The translations under genes and the position numbers were made by a program. The notes below the pieces were generated by a model that searched no databases, was not told where the DNA came from, and was given only the letters and a program-made list of their open reading frames with translations. 64,000 bases of DNA from Hansfordia pulvinata (Eukaryota > Ascomycota > Sordariomycetes > Xylariales). The stretch covers positions 1,488,001-1,552,000 of the forward strand of contig BJKQ01000001.1 in the NCBI GenBank assembly GCA_006538405.1, given 5' to 3'. Positions within the stretch are counted from its first letter, which is position 1. Each line of letters begins with the position of its first letter. Below are positions 35,750 through 46,400 of this stretch, piece by piece.

Positions 35750-37054
35750 TCACGTCCAGGGGATGACGGTCCGGGGTTTGCCGCGGAGGGCGTTTAAGGC
35801 CGCGTCGTGGAAGAGGCCGAGGCGCTTGGCGAACTCCTCGTCGGAGCCTTCCTCGGCCTCGACGACGCCGCAGTTGGCCTCCCACTCGAGCCAGGATGCG
35901 AACCGGCGCAGGGGCGTGTCTTCTTTACTCTTTTCGTCGTCCTCCTCGTCGAAGATCGGCACAAAGGTGTCGGCGGGGAGCAGGCTGACGACTCGCCCCT
36001 GGGTGCCCGCAGGTCCGCCGGCGAACGCGGAGAGGTACTCGCCCTCGGGCCACAGGACGCGCGGGATCCCGTACTGCGCGCCCGCCAGGTCTACTACCCA
36101 GGCCTCCTGGAAGGGCGCCGCGGCCTGGCCCAGGACGACCCGGAGCACCCGGTGTCGCCTGGGCGGCTTGATCTCCCGGGGCGTGGAGGCGGCGGCAGCG
36201 CCGCCATTAACTTGGGCCCGGACCACGCTCACCTCGAGCGGGGGCTTGGTGATTTCCAGGCTGAGATGGCGGATGGAGCCGTGTCGGCTGGACGAGATCT
36301 CGACGGGGCCGGCCCGAGGATCTCCGGGGGCGGCGACCTCTGGTGTTGTGTTGCAAGAGGGCGCGTCAGTAATGGCTTCTGTCGGGCAGACAGGCGTCCG
36401 TAGAGGAAAAAAGGGCAGAAAGGGGGCCAGAAAAAGAGATAAGGCGGGCTTACCGGCAAGCAGCCAGCACATCATCCTGGAAAACAGCGTGGTAGCGATC
36501 TCGGTTTGGAAGAGCGTGAGGGCGGCCTTCCGGTGCAACGCCACGTTGGGGCCGGAGGAGCCGAAGAGGTCGTCGGCAAAATGGAAGAAACTACCGTTGC
36601 CGCCGTCTCCCGAGCCGGCTTCTTCTTGCCCACCACCGCCTCCGCCGCCGGGCTCTGGCTGCTTCTCCTTCTTCCCTTTCTCCCTCTCGTGCAGCGTGAG
36701 CGCGCGGCCGTCCGCCGCGACGTCGACGGACGCCAGGTCGATGCTGAAGTGCAGCCGGGCGTACGCGGCCATGGCCTGCTCGGCGAGCAGCGCCGACCGC
36801 GCGAGGACCTTGCGGTTGCACATCCGGATGCAGGCGATGCGGTGCGAGGGCCAGTGGAGCCGCTGGCACTGCTGCCCGCAGTAGAAGACGCTCTGCTTCT
36901 GGCTGTTGTTGCCGTCGCCGCCGCCGCCGAAGGGGGCGTAGGGAGGCGCCTCGAAGCAGTAGCTGCAGGCATTGCTGGTGGCCGCCGAGCAGACGGCGCA
37001 CTGCCCCGGGGTGGCGGATGTGCTGACGCTGTTGGGGGGCCACACTTTCTCCAT
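35750..37054 (-). CDS. MYND zinc-finger protein, array copy 2
   Basis: The open frame from MEKVW at 37054 to 35750 is uninterrupted. A 114-base intron (36453-36340; donor GTAAGC, CTGAC branch, acceptor CCAG) has length divisible by three and no in-frame stop, so spliced (396 residues) and unspliced (434) forms both stay open. Splicing is supported by the matching intron in the paralogs. The MYND finger runs GQCAVCSAATSNACSYC, FYCGQQCQRLHWPSHRIAC, then CNRKVLA. A Glu/Lys/Gly low-complexity insert follows, then NVALHRKAALTLFQTEIATTLF and, after the intron, LSLEITKPPLEV, a His followed by EAWVVDLAGAQYGIPRVLWP and GEYLSAF. This C-terminal block is the array's common domain. No signal peptide or membrane span is seen. 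The partner or substrate is unknown. Confidence 0.82.
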   Translation of the reverse strand: MEKVWPPNSVSTSATPGQCAVCSAATSNACSYCFEAPPYAPFGGGGDGNNSQKQSVFYCGQQCQRLHWPSHRIACIRMCNRKVLARSALLAEQAMAAYARLHFSIDLASVDVAADGRALTLHEREKGKKEKQPEPGGGGGGGQEEAGSGDGGNGSFFHFADDLFGSSGPNVALHRKAALTLFQTEIATTLFSRMMCWLLAGKPALSLFLAPFLPFFPLRTPVCPTEAITDAPSCNTTPEVAAPGDPRAGPVEISSSRHGSIRHLSLEITKPPLEVSVVRAQVNGGAAAASTPREIKPPRRHRVLRVVLGQAAAPFQEAWVVDLAGAQYGIPRVLWPEGEYLSAFAGGPAGTQGRVVSLLPADTFVPIFDEEDDEKSKEDTPLRRFASWLEWEANCGVVEAEEGSDEEFAKRLGLFHDAALNALRGKPRTVIPWT

Positions 37055-37758
37055 GTTCGGGCGCGTGCAGAATCGGGACCCGTGATAGATAGAGTAAAAT
37101 ACTTGAGATAGAGGAGAGTAAGTAGTGGGGGGACGAGAGTGAGAGGTCAAGTGACAAGATGAACAAGGTCCAGAGGCTATCGAGTGGTTTGATACCCACC
37201 ATACTTATAGGGGGGAAGAGTAGAGCGACGCAGAGGGAGGCCGCTCGTGCTGCGTTTCCACGGTTCCGTTCTCTCCTGCGAGTCACCGCTCGGCCTGGAC
37301 TGCTGCAGGTTGCCGACCCATTGCTCCTCATCACTGACTGGCTTCTAAGGCCTCGCCCGAAGTGCCCGGCCTGCATGCGCATGAGTCTGCCTGGGCTGCA
37401 TCACTGATGCGTTTGCTTCAGCAGCTTAGGTGTGTCTACATGTCTTTGTGCTGCGTAGCAGTGTGTTAGCTCCGAGAAGTTCAGAAAGACAACTGCCGGG
37501 GCTTACGCAGCCCTGCAAGGCCTTGGGCAGGTTATCAGGTCCTACCGTTTATAGGTAATGAATCTACCGACCTCTTAAGGCACATGCGTGTATACTTCTA
37601 CACTCGCGTTCTTTCTCTATCTTAATTTCAAGAGGATCCCATTCCAACCGTTGAAGCATCATCACCAGGGGGAGCAAGTGCACTGATTGGACAGTTGACC
37701 ATACCATCGCGTAAATGAGTGTCTTCGATTCCAAAAAGCACTATGTAAAGAGCGTGGA
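37055..37758. other. Spacer between MYND copies 2 and 3
   Basis: It holds the MYND-2 promoter, with a minus-strand TATAAG near 37205, and the MYND-3 terminator. No gene is supported. Confidence 0.5.
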
Positions 37759-38916
37759 CTACAGTGCTACTCGCTTCAAAGGCGGTCCCTCGATATCGAT
37801 ATCATGACTGAGACCGGCGAGCGTATAGAAGAGCGTCACAAATGCCCTAACGCGTTCGTTCAGTACGGCCTCATAGTCGGCCTTGGGGTCCACAGGCTGC
37901 TTGAGGAACGCACCCATGATTTCTTCGAAGGCGTTACGGAAGTGCTCCGCGTGCTCCGGCTGCGGCTGCATGGCCTCTGCGAAGCTCTTCAAATCGAAAA
38001 ATGAGAAGTTGCTTTCATCGTAGGAGTCGAGGGTCACGTCGGTGAGCGTCCGGAGATATTCGTCTTTGGGCCACACGATCCTGTTGCTCCCGTGTTGTAT
38101 GGCGGTGAAGTCGATGATATATGCCCTCCCAGATGAGTCATTCGCCCAGATGACCGAGTGTTCCACATCTACGTTGGACAACAGCTCGGCGTCTTCCAGG
38201 ATCCACGCCACTTGTCTGAGCAACGCGGTGGGGCGGGTGATTTGGACGCGGGTGCCACCACGTATCCTCAACCCCAGTTCTGCGGGCAAGTTCAGAAAAA
38301 CGATCATCGGTCTCTTCCACATGAAGAAGAGGGAGAAGGAGAAGAAGGAGAAGAAGAAGAAGAAGAAGAAGAAGACATCAGAGTATAAAGCATTCAACTC
38401 ACCAGGTAGGATTCTGGTAACAAACGGCGTCAAGAGCGCAATGGCTATCTCGGAAACGCGGAAACAAGAAACTTCATCTTGGGGGGTAGGGATGAAAGCT
38501 GTCCCAGTCCGATGAAAACGGGTTTGTTTCATCGTGCCAGGTTCCGATGTGTGGAAGGTGGTGCATCGTCTGTCATGAATACCAGCTCGCTTGACTTCGA
38601 TCAGCCGGATCGGCTTCGGAAGGTGGCTGCGAAAGTAAACTAACAACGCCTGGAATGCGACAGTCGACACCCTCAACAGCTCCACGTAACACTTCAAAAC
38701 TTCGCAACTGCGCCCGTGTTTCATCAGACAGTCACTGCTCCTGCTAGGATCGGTGCAGTAGTATGAGGCTCGCTGATTCCCCGGAGCCGGGGATTCGGGT
38801 AGCCCTGAGCAATTCTTGCAACAGACACCCCTTGGGAAGCAAGGAATGCGGCACTCGGCGCAGTAGACACCAGAGGTGTCAGCTGCGCGGCTTTGAGGGC
38901 GCGATTGTGGATCCAT
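37759..38916 (-). CDS. MYND zinc-finger protein, array copy 3
   Basis: The frame is open from 38916 to 37759. A 123-base intron (38402-38280; donor GTGAGT, acceptor after TTGCCCGCAG) is divisible by three, has no in-frame stop and contains a TTC tract that would add a nine-Phe run if retained. The spliced protein is 344 residues. The finger is YCAECRIPCF, CCKNCSGL, YYCTDPSRSSDC, KHGRSC. After the intron comes the array's shared domain: GLRIRGGTRVQITRPTALL, EHSVIWANDSSGRAYIIDF with the Asp, then IQHGSNRIVWPKDEYLRTLTD. The intron sits at the same protein position and phase as in copies 1 and 2 (LLP/LLA/ILP then Gln or Glu). The frame has no errors. Function is unknown beyond the protein-binding role typical of MYND fingers. 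Confidence 0.82.
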   Translation of the reverse strand: MDPQSRPQSRAADTSGVYCAECRIPCFPRGVCCKNCSGLPESPAPGNQRASYYCTDPSRSSDCLMKHGRSCEVLKCYVELLRVSTVAFQALLVYFRSHLPKPIRLIEVKRAGIHDRRCTTFHTSEPGTMKQTRFHRTGTAFIPTPQDEVSCFRVSEIAIALLTPFVTRILPGELNALYSDVFFFFFFFFSFFSFSLFFMWKRPMIVFLNLPAELGLRIRGGTRVQITRPTALLRQVAWILEDAELLSNVDVEHSVIWANDSSGRAYIIDFTAIQHGSNRIVWPKDEYLRTLTDVTLDSYDESNFSFFDLKSFAEAMQPQPEHAEHFRNAFEEIMGAFLKQPVDPKADYEAVLNERVRAFVTLFYTLAGLSHDIDIEGPPLKRVAL

Positions 38917-39734
38917 TAGGTCGGCAAAGGGTGTTGAGTCTGGACAGATGAATGGGGTGGAGGGAATGGAGAGATGTGGAACAAGACGAGAAAGACGCAG
39001 GGAGAGCAGTTTATCTTATACGCCTCCTTTCCAAGTCTTCCCAGCCCGCCCTCGAGACCTTCCGTGACCTCGTTACCTGCCTCCTTTATTGGCTGTGTCG
39101 GGACAGCCTCCGTGGTTGCCGAGTTTGTTGGCTACCAACTGTATGCAGAGACGACCCCTGTCAGAGTGCGAAGGGCCTCTTCCGAGAGAGGCTGTGCTGA
39201 TTGTTTCCAGACCCGTTGACTGAACGGCCACAAACACATGTAAGCGCCCTCAGAACCACCCGGCCAGTCATGCGGGAAACAGTCGATTTCAGGGCAAACA
39301 ACCAGACCGCCACTCCCGGAAACTTCGGGTGGCAGGAGGCTTGCAGGAGTTGCTGCACCCATTCGCCGGATGTAGCAAACAATGTTTCTCAGCCGACAGG
39401 CCACCAACCAACGTCAAGTCGAGGCAATCAAGAGCGCTAGGCACGGCGGTTGGCTGGTCGGGATTGCGTCTCTCGCGCCCCTGCTTGCACCTTGATACGG
39501 TGCCTGGCTTTCCATGGCTTGACAACGACATAAGCCATCCTTGATGCCCACGTAGACAATCATATGAAAGACACAAAGCATCGGTCTGCTCCAGGCCGCC
39601 GGACACGGTCACATCTATTTGAGAGGCAACCCCCGCAGGTGCGATCGACTGTGCTTCTGGCTTCAAGGTTCGTTTCCGATCGCATTGGTTGGGATGGACG
39701 CAATGCTACAACGCTGTTCAAACAAGCCACGCTG
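38917..39734. other. Spacer between MYND copy 3 and the decayed copy
   Basis: The first 105 bases are the MYND-3 leader and TATA region. The rest would be expected to hold the C-terminal domain of the decayed copy 4, but no trace of that domain was recognised in any frame. Confidence 0.45.
38972..39021 (-). promoter_or_regulatory. MYND-3 core promoter and leader block shared with MYND-1
   Basis: The minus strand reads GTATAAGATAAACTG followed by a CGTCTTTCTCGTCTTGTTC leader, starting about 100 bases before the MYND-3 start. It aligns to the block upstream of MYND-1, including the TATA box and the CTTGTTC word. Confidence 0.6.
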
Positions 39735-40458
39735 TCAGAGACTCGCTACTGACATACACATCACGCTCGGTAACAGTATAACCGTGTGCAAATCGCCCGC
39801 AGTCTTCGGGGCTTCGGTAGCGACCTCTGTCACTCCACGTTGCGCGGTAAGGTTAGCAGTGGGTTTCCATGCGGCAGGCCGGCAGTCGCTCCCAGTGGAC
39901 GGAAGTGGGAAAAAGGGAACTGTCTCACCGCCCGAGAAGCCGGCACAGAGCGTTGCCGCAGAGCGTGTAGACCAGCTCGGGTCTTGAAGGAGAGCGTGAA
40001 GACGGCCAGGAGTTTTGCCGCGGGCTGAGGGTCCGAGAGGATGGTCTGGTAGCAACCGCCGAGGGGCGTCTTCCTGGCCTTCCGTGCCAGTGTGAGGCGG
40101 GTCAACCCGCCGCCGCCCTCTCGTCAACGCCTACGCTGTGCAAGAACCAGTCGAAGTACACGGGCTCAGTACCCGGCATGAACGGCTCGGAGCCACCTCG
40201 AGCGAGCGCCCGAAAAACCTTGCGGTTGCACAGGCTCGCGCAGGCTGGCCCGGTGGTCCTCCGAGTGCCCGCTCGCGCATGTCGCGTTGCAGTTGAAGGC
40301 GACTCGTCCTGCCACTGACGCCGTGGCGTCGCTGGGGGGTACATCGGCACCATGTGGCGGTGGCCGTAGGCTGTGGCGGTGGTGGTGGCCGCGCAGTAGG
40401 CGCACTGGCCAGAGGTGATCGTTTCCTGGAGGCGCACTGGGGGCGGCTCGTGCTCCAT
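39735..40458 (-). pseudogene. Decayed MYND-family copy 4, frameshifted and lacking the C-terminal domain
   Basis: From MEHEPP at 40458 the sequence follows copy 2: GQCAYCAATTTATAY (first Cys pair), then in a shifted frame CNATCASGHSEDH, then back to CASLCNRKVF and YFDWFLHSVGVDERAAA, then another frame with GLTRLTLARK, SDPQPAAKLLAVFTLSFKT and a further shift to ELVYTLCGNALCRLLG. A GTGAGA donor follows at 39928, a CTAAC branch, and an acceptor before EVATEAPKTAGDLH, the same intron position as the intact copies. The frame then ends at 39735 without the His...Asp domain. At least four frame changes, including gains as well as losses, plus the missing domain mark real decay rather than sequencing error alone. 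The phenylalanine/tyrosine-cysteine pair of the finger is also degraded. Confidence 0.72.
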
Positions 40459-43400
40459 GTTGAGAGGTGGCTGCGGTTGCGAGACGTGGGTTGGTCCTCG
40501 CGGAGGGCAGATGGCCATGAGCGAGCAGTGGAGAGAGCTGCGAGTGAGGCCACGCGGGGCCTTGGGAAGTGCAAGAGAAAAGGGAGCAGAACGATACCAG
40601 GACATTACGGAAGGGTTCCAGTACTTGAACGGGGGGTTGTGAGAGAAAGAGATGGATATGACTCTAGTTGCGGGTCGACTGTTCTTCCTTCTTCTGCGAG
40701 AGAAGCCGCTTTGTGTCGCCTCTTTGCGGGCTTCGGAGGGCCGTCGCCTCTCTGGCTTGGTGACAGACTGTGTCTATACGCGAGGCAATCCATAGCGTAC
40801 CAGACTGTGTAGCAATCAACGTTGAGGCGTGCAGTCGGCCGTTCTCTTTTTGGAATACAAGCTAGTCAACTGCTATCTTCGCACTGCTGGGGTTGGAAAC
40901 GTTGCTGGTATCATTATACAACGATACGATGGCGAGAATACTTTCCTTCGATTTCTGTCCAGAGACAACTTAAATATTGGACTGTAACATGTATTATCAA
41001 ATCAATATAACATCGTAGCATACCTTAATTTGTTTTTGAGCTGTTTGTCTATCTTTCCAATCACAAACCAGGGCATCTTCTCTTTTATCGGTTGGTTGCA
41101 TGCCCGGTCAAGATTTGTACATGAACCAGTCGAATAACAGCAAACAACTGCGAGCTCATCTGACCAAAGGGGAAATATGATTGATTCTGTTGGAAACCAA
41201 TCGATTCTTTCTGCTGCCCCGCAGAGACATATGGTATCACGAGTTGCAGTTTTGCCTTCAGAGTTTTGAGGTTTCTCCCAGCCATCCCCGCCAAAGCTAC
41301 AGACTGGGCCCTTGTACATCGACTGAACGAACGATATTGGGGCCGCCTGAGAAGAGTACGCACAGCCGAACTCACAAGCAGTGCTACTACCGACTGGCCT
41401 CTCCGCAGAAACCAAGATATCCCGGGCAGCGCGTCCTCTCGATGAGCATCCACCAAGACCCCGACGTATCGGGGGCGGTCTTTGGCGGGCGGACACAACG
41501 CACGCGCCCGCGAGCAAGTAGTCCTTAAAAACAACCCGGGAACCTCTGAATAGGAGGTGCAGATCGCCCAGGGGGAGGGGGCGCTCCAGCCTGACTCGCG
41601 GTCGGGCGGGCGGGCCGAAGGAACGTAGAGAAAACAGAGTTGCCCGACCAAAAAAACCCACCCCTACTGCCAGCGACAGCGACAGCGACTACGCCGACGC
41701 ACCAGACAAGAGATGGACAGGAGTGAGTCCGGCTTCGGCACATTCCGGCGACCGCGGGGGGGGGGGGGGAAGAAGATCAGTGCGGATCTCGGCGTGTCAC
41801 CAAATGCCGCGGCGTGGGATCTGGTCTCGTCTCTTTTGTGTTGGAACGGATTTTGTGTGTGTGCATTGCCTCGATCTTTCCTTGGGGAGGGGGGCCGGGA
41901 TTATTCCCGCTCAGAAGCCGACCATCAAAGGGGCGGAAGAAGAAGAGCGGGGAGAAAGCCTAATTGAAGAGGGCCAGCGATGCTATTTGTCACGATTCCT
42001 TCCTACTAGCTACCTGCCTCGACTACCGTGCCTAAGAAAAGAAGGCTTCCTCCTGCTTACACTCGGAGTAGTACCTGGCAGGGCCTCAGGCAACGAGCAG
42101 GGAGGGGCAAAGTGTAAAAGAAAGAAAAGAAAAACGAAAGAAAAAAAAAAGGACCGTCACAGGGCACGCAGCTCCAGGAATCCCATCACCCCCGATCCGC
42201 AGGATGAGGCAGGCCTGCATGGGGATCGCGCAGCTCAAGTTGGCCCTCGAGAGGGGTGGTGGGAGGGCGGTTCCTGGTGTCAATCCTGCCGGCGGTCGCA
42301 GTCGCAGTGGAGGTCGTCGCCGCGCAGGATAGGAATACAAGAGAGCAAAGGATAAGGATAAGGATAACGATCTTTTTTAACAACACGGATTCGAGAGACC
42401 TTCCGAATAGAGAGGGCACTCATCACACACACAAAAAAAGGCCACAGAGTTGCATGTCGAATGCCTGGATTCGCCGTGATCGATGGACAGCAGCGGGCCC
42501 CACGACATGAGCCTTCGTACCCGGAGTGCCCTCCCTCCTGCAGCAAGTCTCGCACGAGTAATGGCCGTCCCATCGGTCATACGACGTTGCACACACACAC
42601 AAAGGGCCGGCCGGGGAGGGTCTTTACGCGTACGATACTCGTCGTGGGTGGTGAGATGAGATTTCGAGGGCGGCGATTGGCGAGGAGTACCGGGGAGGAG
42701 TCGGTTCCTGTCAGCCATCCGGCCTGCGGGCGTCTATTTTGCGTCTAGAAGAGTCATCAAAGGAGGGGGGGCGCTTCCCTCCCTCTCCTCCTCGTCTGTC
42801 TTGGGCTTGTTCGTACCCTTTCGATACTCGTACTGGTCGCGTGACAGGCACCACCGTGACGATCGGGTCTTCGTCAGCGCGCGCGACTATGAGTAGACAC
42901 GCCATGGGAGGCGTTGATACGAGTACTCATAGCTCGATGGAATTGCTCAAAGAACACAATGGACATTTCGAGTGTAGTGGTCGCAACACCTGCAAGAGCT
43001 ATTATCTTCATTCCGCGGGTCAAGGTCCAGACGGGAGATGGCCTCATTCCACCAGAGGGAGAGGGGCGACGAAGAACGGCTAGACCCCCGAGAGAGAAAC
43101 CTACCCCCGGTAAAAGGGCCCTCCCCGCGGCCCTTCAGCTCGGCCCCTCTGTCCAAGGGAGGCAGGCGAGGAGCGCCCGGTCGCTTTATTAATATCCAGG
43201 CTCACGATGCTGCGATATATTGCCAGCGCCACCACCTGTGCTCCCCATCCATTCACAGGGGAGGCTAGGCAGGCAGGCAGGTAGCCCAGCACAGGCAGGC
43301 AAGCAAGCAAGCAAGCAAGTACTCGTAGGCAAGCAGGTAGGCAAGCAAGGGCAGGGGGCCTGCGGAGGCCATGCCGGTGCCACTGCTGACCGAGGCCATA

Positions 43401-46400
43401 TGGGAAGACGCACTGTGGCAGCAGCCCGTGTCTGTCTGGACGGCCACCCCGAGCTCTCGCCGCCCGCGCATCAATGCCCCTCGGCCGGGCGACGGTGATA
43501 CGTCCCCGTTCATGTGTCTCCGAGTAAACAATGCGGGGGTAGGTATTGACCCAGTCAGGTCGGGTAGGGGACGCACAGTCTCTTCTGCCCCGTCCATCCG
43601 CCGGCGGACAGCAGCACGGGCAGCACGGGCAGGCCGCGAGGGCGCCGGCAGGGAGCACGGTGGCTTTGCTCTGGCGCCCGTCCCATGCTCTGCCATGTTT
43701 CAATGTTCCAAAAATAGCGCCGCGCGCCCGGGCAACAACATGAAAGGGACGACCCAAGGGGCGGCGGGCGCCCGTTGAGACCGCCGCGCACGTCCTCGGC
43801 GGCCAAGGGCCGGGCAGGGCCGAGCATCAGACATCCATCAGACATCAGCCACGGGCCTCAGATCGAGGCTGGCTCCGAGCGCCGCTCATGTGGTGGTGTA
43901 CCGAGATGATGGTGCCGTTCGGGGTAGGGGTGAGCGTGTGAGCCTAAGTCAGCGAGGGCGGCACTGTGGCAGGCCCGGCCCCGAGAGAAAGAGAGGGGAT
44001 GGCAGCGTGCGTGCGTGTTGTTGCTTGGTGCTCAGCAGCGGCCGCCCAGAACACGTTCGACGATCGCCGTCGGCGCCGATCGCCATTTGCACCCGCTGCC
44101 AGCCCACACACAGCCCTGCAGCCCTGCCCCCAGCAGCTGATGATGAGCATCGTCGGTACTTGCACGGCGCCCTGCTGGTGGCCCGCTCTGCTTGCCTCAC
44201 GGTGCCACGGCGGCGTGCGTTGGATGGGAGGCCTTTTCTTGATCTTTAAGGGCACGACGCAAGGAACGTGCTTCTCCTTCTTCGTTTTCGTTCTGACCGC
44301 TCGGGCGGCCGGCCGGCATTCGAGACAGGGCAATCAAACCTTCCAGACGGCCTGCCGCCTCGCGTCCCGTCCTTCCTCTCGTCGCCTGCGGGCCTGCCGC
44401 TCACCAAGAGGGTGGCATGCGGACCGATCGGACAGGGTCTGGATCATGGGATGGATTCCAGCGCAGCCGGGGGTGTTGTGGTTGCCTGTCCCCGAAAACA
44501 ACCCCTGGTGTCCGGCTCTGCCTGATCTGCCTTCTAACGTACCCTTCCCGCGCGATCAAAATAATCAAACCGGCTGGGAGCCGACGTTCGGCAGGATCAG
44601 AGGCAGATGCGCCAGGGACAGCGACACCTTATCGTACATCCGCAAGAACGAGAGCGAAGGCTCACCTCACCACTCTTCTAGAAAAATGAGCAGAAAGGCC
44701 CGTGAGTTACGTACGGCGATTGCGGAGGACGGATCCGGTGCCACGGATGCCGCCCAGGCTCGTCATCGTCCGGAAAAGAAGCAAAGAAGATTTAAAGGCA
44801 CCGTGTGGTCCATGACTGGCCGAGGCGACAGCCGGGTCTCGTTCTCTCGTACGAGCCTCGCAGTCGTGGACGGCCGCTCGCGGTGAAGTCGACGATGGAC
44901 CATGACATATTGATGATCTGACGCATGAGTGCCCGATGAGCGAACGTGGCATGGCGGGCGACGCGAACAGCCGTGGGTCGGCGCCTGCGCGACGACCCCG
45001 GCGACGCCACCTCATCGGACGGAAATGGGGCGGATGAACGACGTCACGACGTGGTGCGGTCAAGATGGGGACTGAAGCCGGTCCGTGACGATGTGCGCGC
45101 AGGCGCAGAGTACGTGCGGTACTGTGCTTGCGCGAGTGTTCGCAATGGTACGTTCTTGGTACGAGTCTTGGTGAGTGTCCGCCGACGCGACGAGGGATTT
45201 GCAGCTGCTTCCGTCGTTTTTTCAACTCGCGTCGCGGTGGGTTCTGGGTGGAGACCAAAGTCAGTTGGGTCGAACGAGCACGAAAAGGTGATGAAAGAGA
45301 GGCACGCGATCGGTTGTGATGAAGGGACAGAGTGCGAGTACTCGCGAATTGGGTTACCTCAGGAGATGCTCGCCAGGTACTCGTACTCACTACTTACCTG
45401 ATGTAGCCTGGTACCTAGATATCGCTGTTGTCGGGGGGAGGGAACGGCTGCTTCCTTAGTGCCAAGATCGGGCTGGCAGGGACTGGGAAGGGATGCTTCT
45501 ACTAATGCGCCGATGAAATGCGCCTACAACCATATGCCCGAACAAGTTCGAGTACTCGCAGGTGCTCGAACAGATCAGACAGGAGGCGGACGATTGAGGC
45601 CTGCATGCATCCATGGATGCGAGGAGGGACTGCATCGTGCTTGGTCGGTAGCCGGTTCTTCGAGGTCAATGCCAGCCCATGGACGGGGCAGCGGGCGATC
45701 TCACGATGGCATGGCTCGCGCAGATGGATACCAGTCGAGCCCAAGTGCGAGCAATCCATCCCCCGATGAGCACTGGATTGGACTGGGCCTACCAGTGCTC
45801 CGCACCTTCGTGGATGTACTCCGTACTCGTACGAGTAGGTACCCTCGCAGCCCGGACGTGGGCGCGTAGAGGGTCATCCCTACTCGTACAGGCTTCCGTG
45901 GCCTCCAGTCATCGGGCAGGCTCCTATCCCGATGACCTGCAAGGTTGGAAGCAGGTACCTACCTACTTGCACAAGCTCCAGGGGCACAGGGTTGAGGGGC
46001 AAGTGCAAAGTAAGGCTAGCCGTGCCGGAATTCAGGGGAATTCAAGGGCCGCCCATCGAGGCTAGCCCCATGTCCCGTCGCGTCAGACTCCCGCGGCTGT
46101 CCATTGGCCGGCCGGTTGCCAGCCAGACCGTCGGTGGCCTGGCTCCACTGCCACCCGGCGCGCCCTGGGACGTGCAGCCGAGAGATCGGTCAAGTGCCTG
46201 TACAGAGGGGGATTCGCGTTGAGAGTCGATAGTACAGTGATCAAACGTGAGCTTGGGTGTGAGCCAGAAGTACTGAGAACCTACGCTAATCTTCTTATCT
46301 CCGCCAAGTCTCCCTCGCAAGCAAGTATCGATACTGCAGCAGCTGGCGGCCCGGCGTGGGTCGGCTCCCATCCCAACCTAAGCGTCTTGCATCTGGGGCG

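Noticed and set aside
41002..41661. A 219-codon minus-strand frame in the second desert
   Set aside because: Cys-rich but without any recognisable motif, signal peptide or splice pattern; its end is AT-rich. Left as non-coding.
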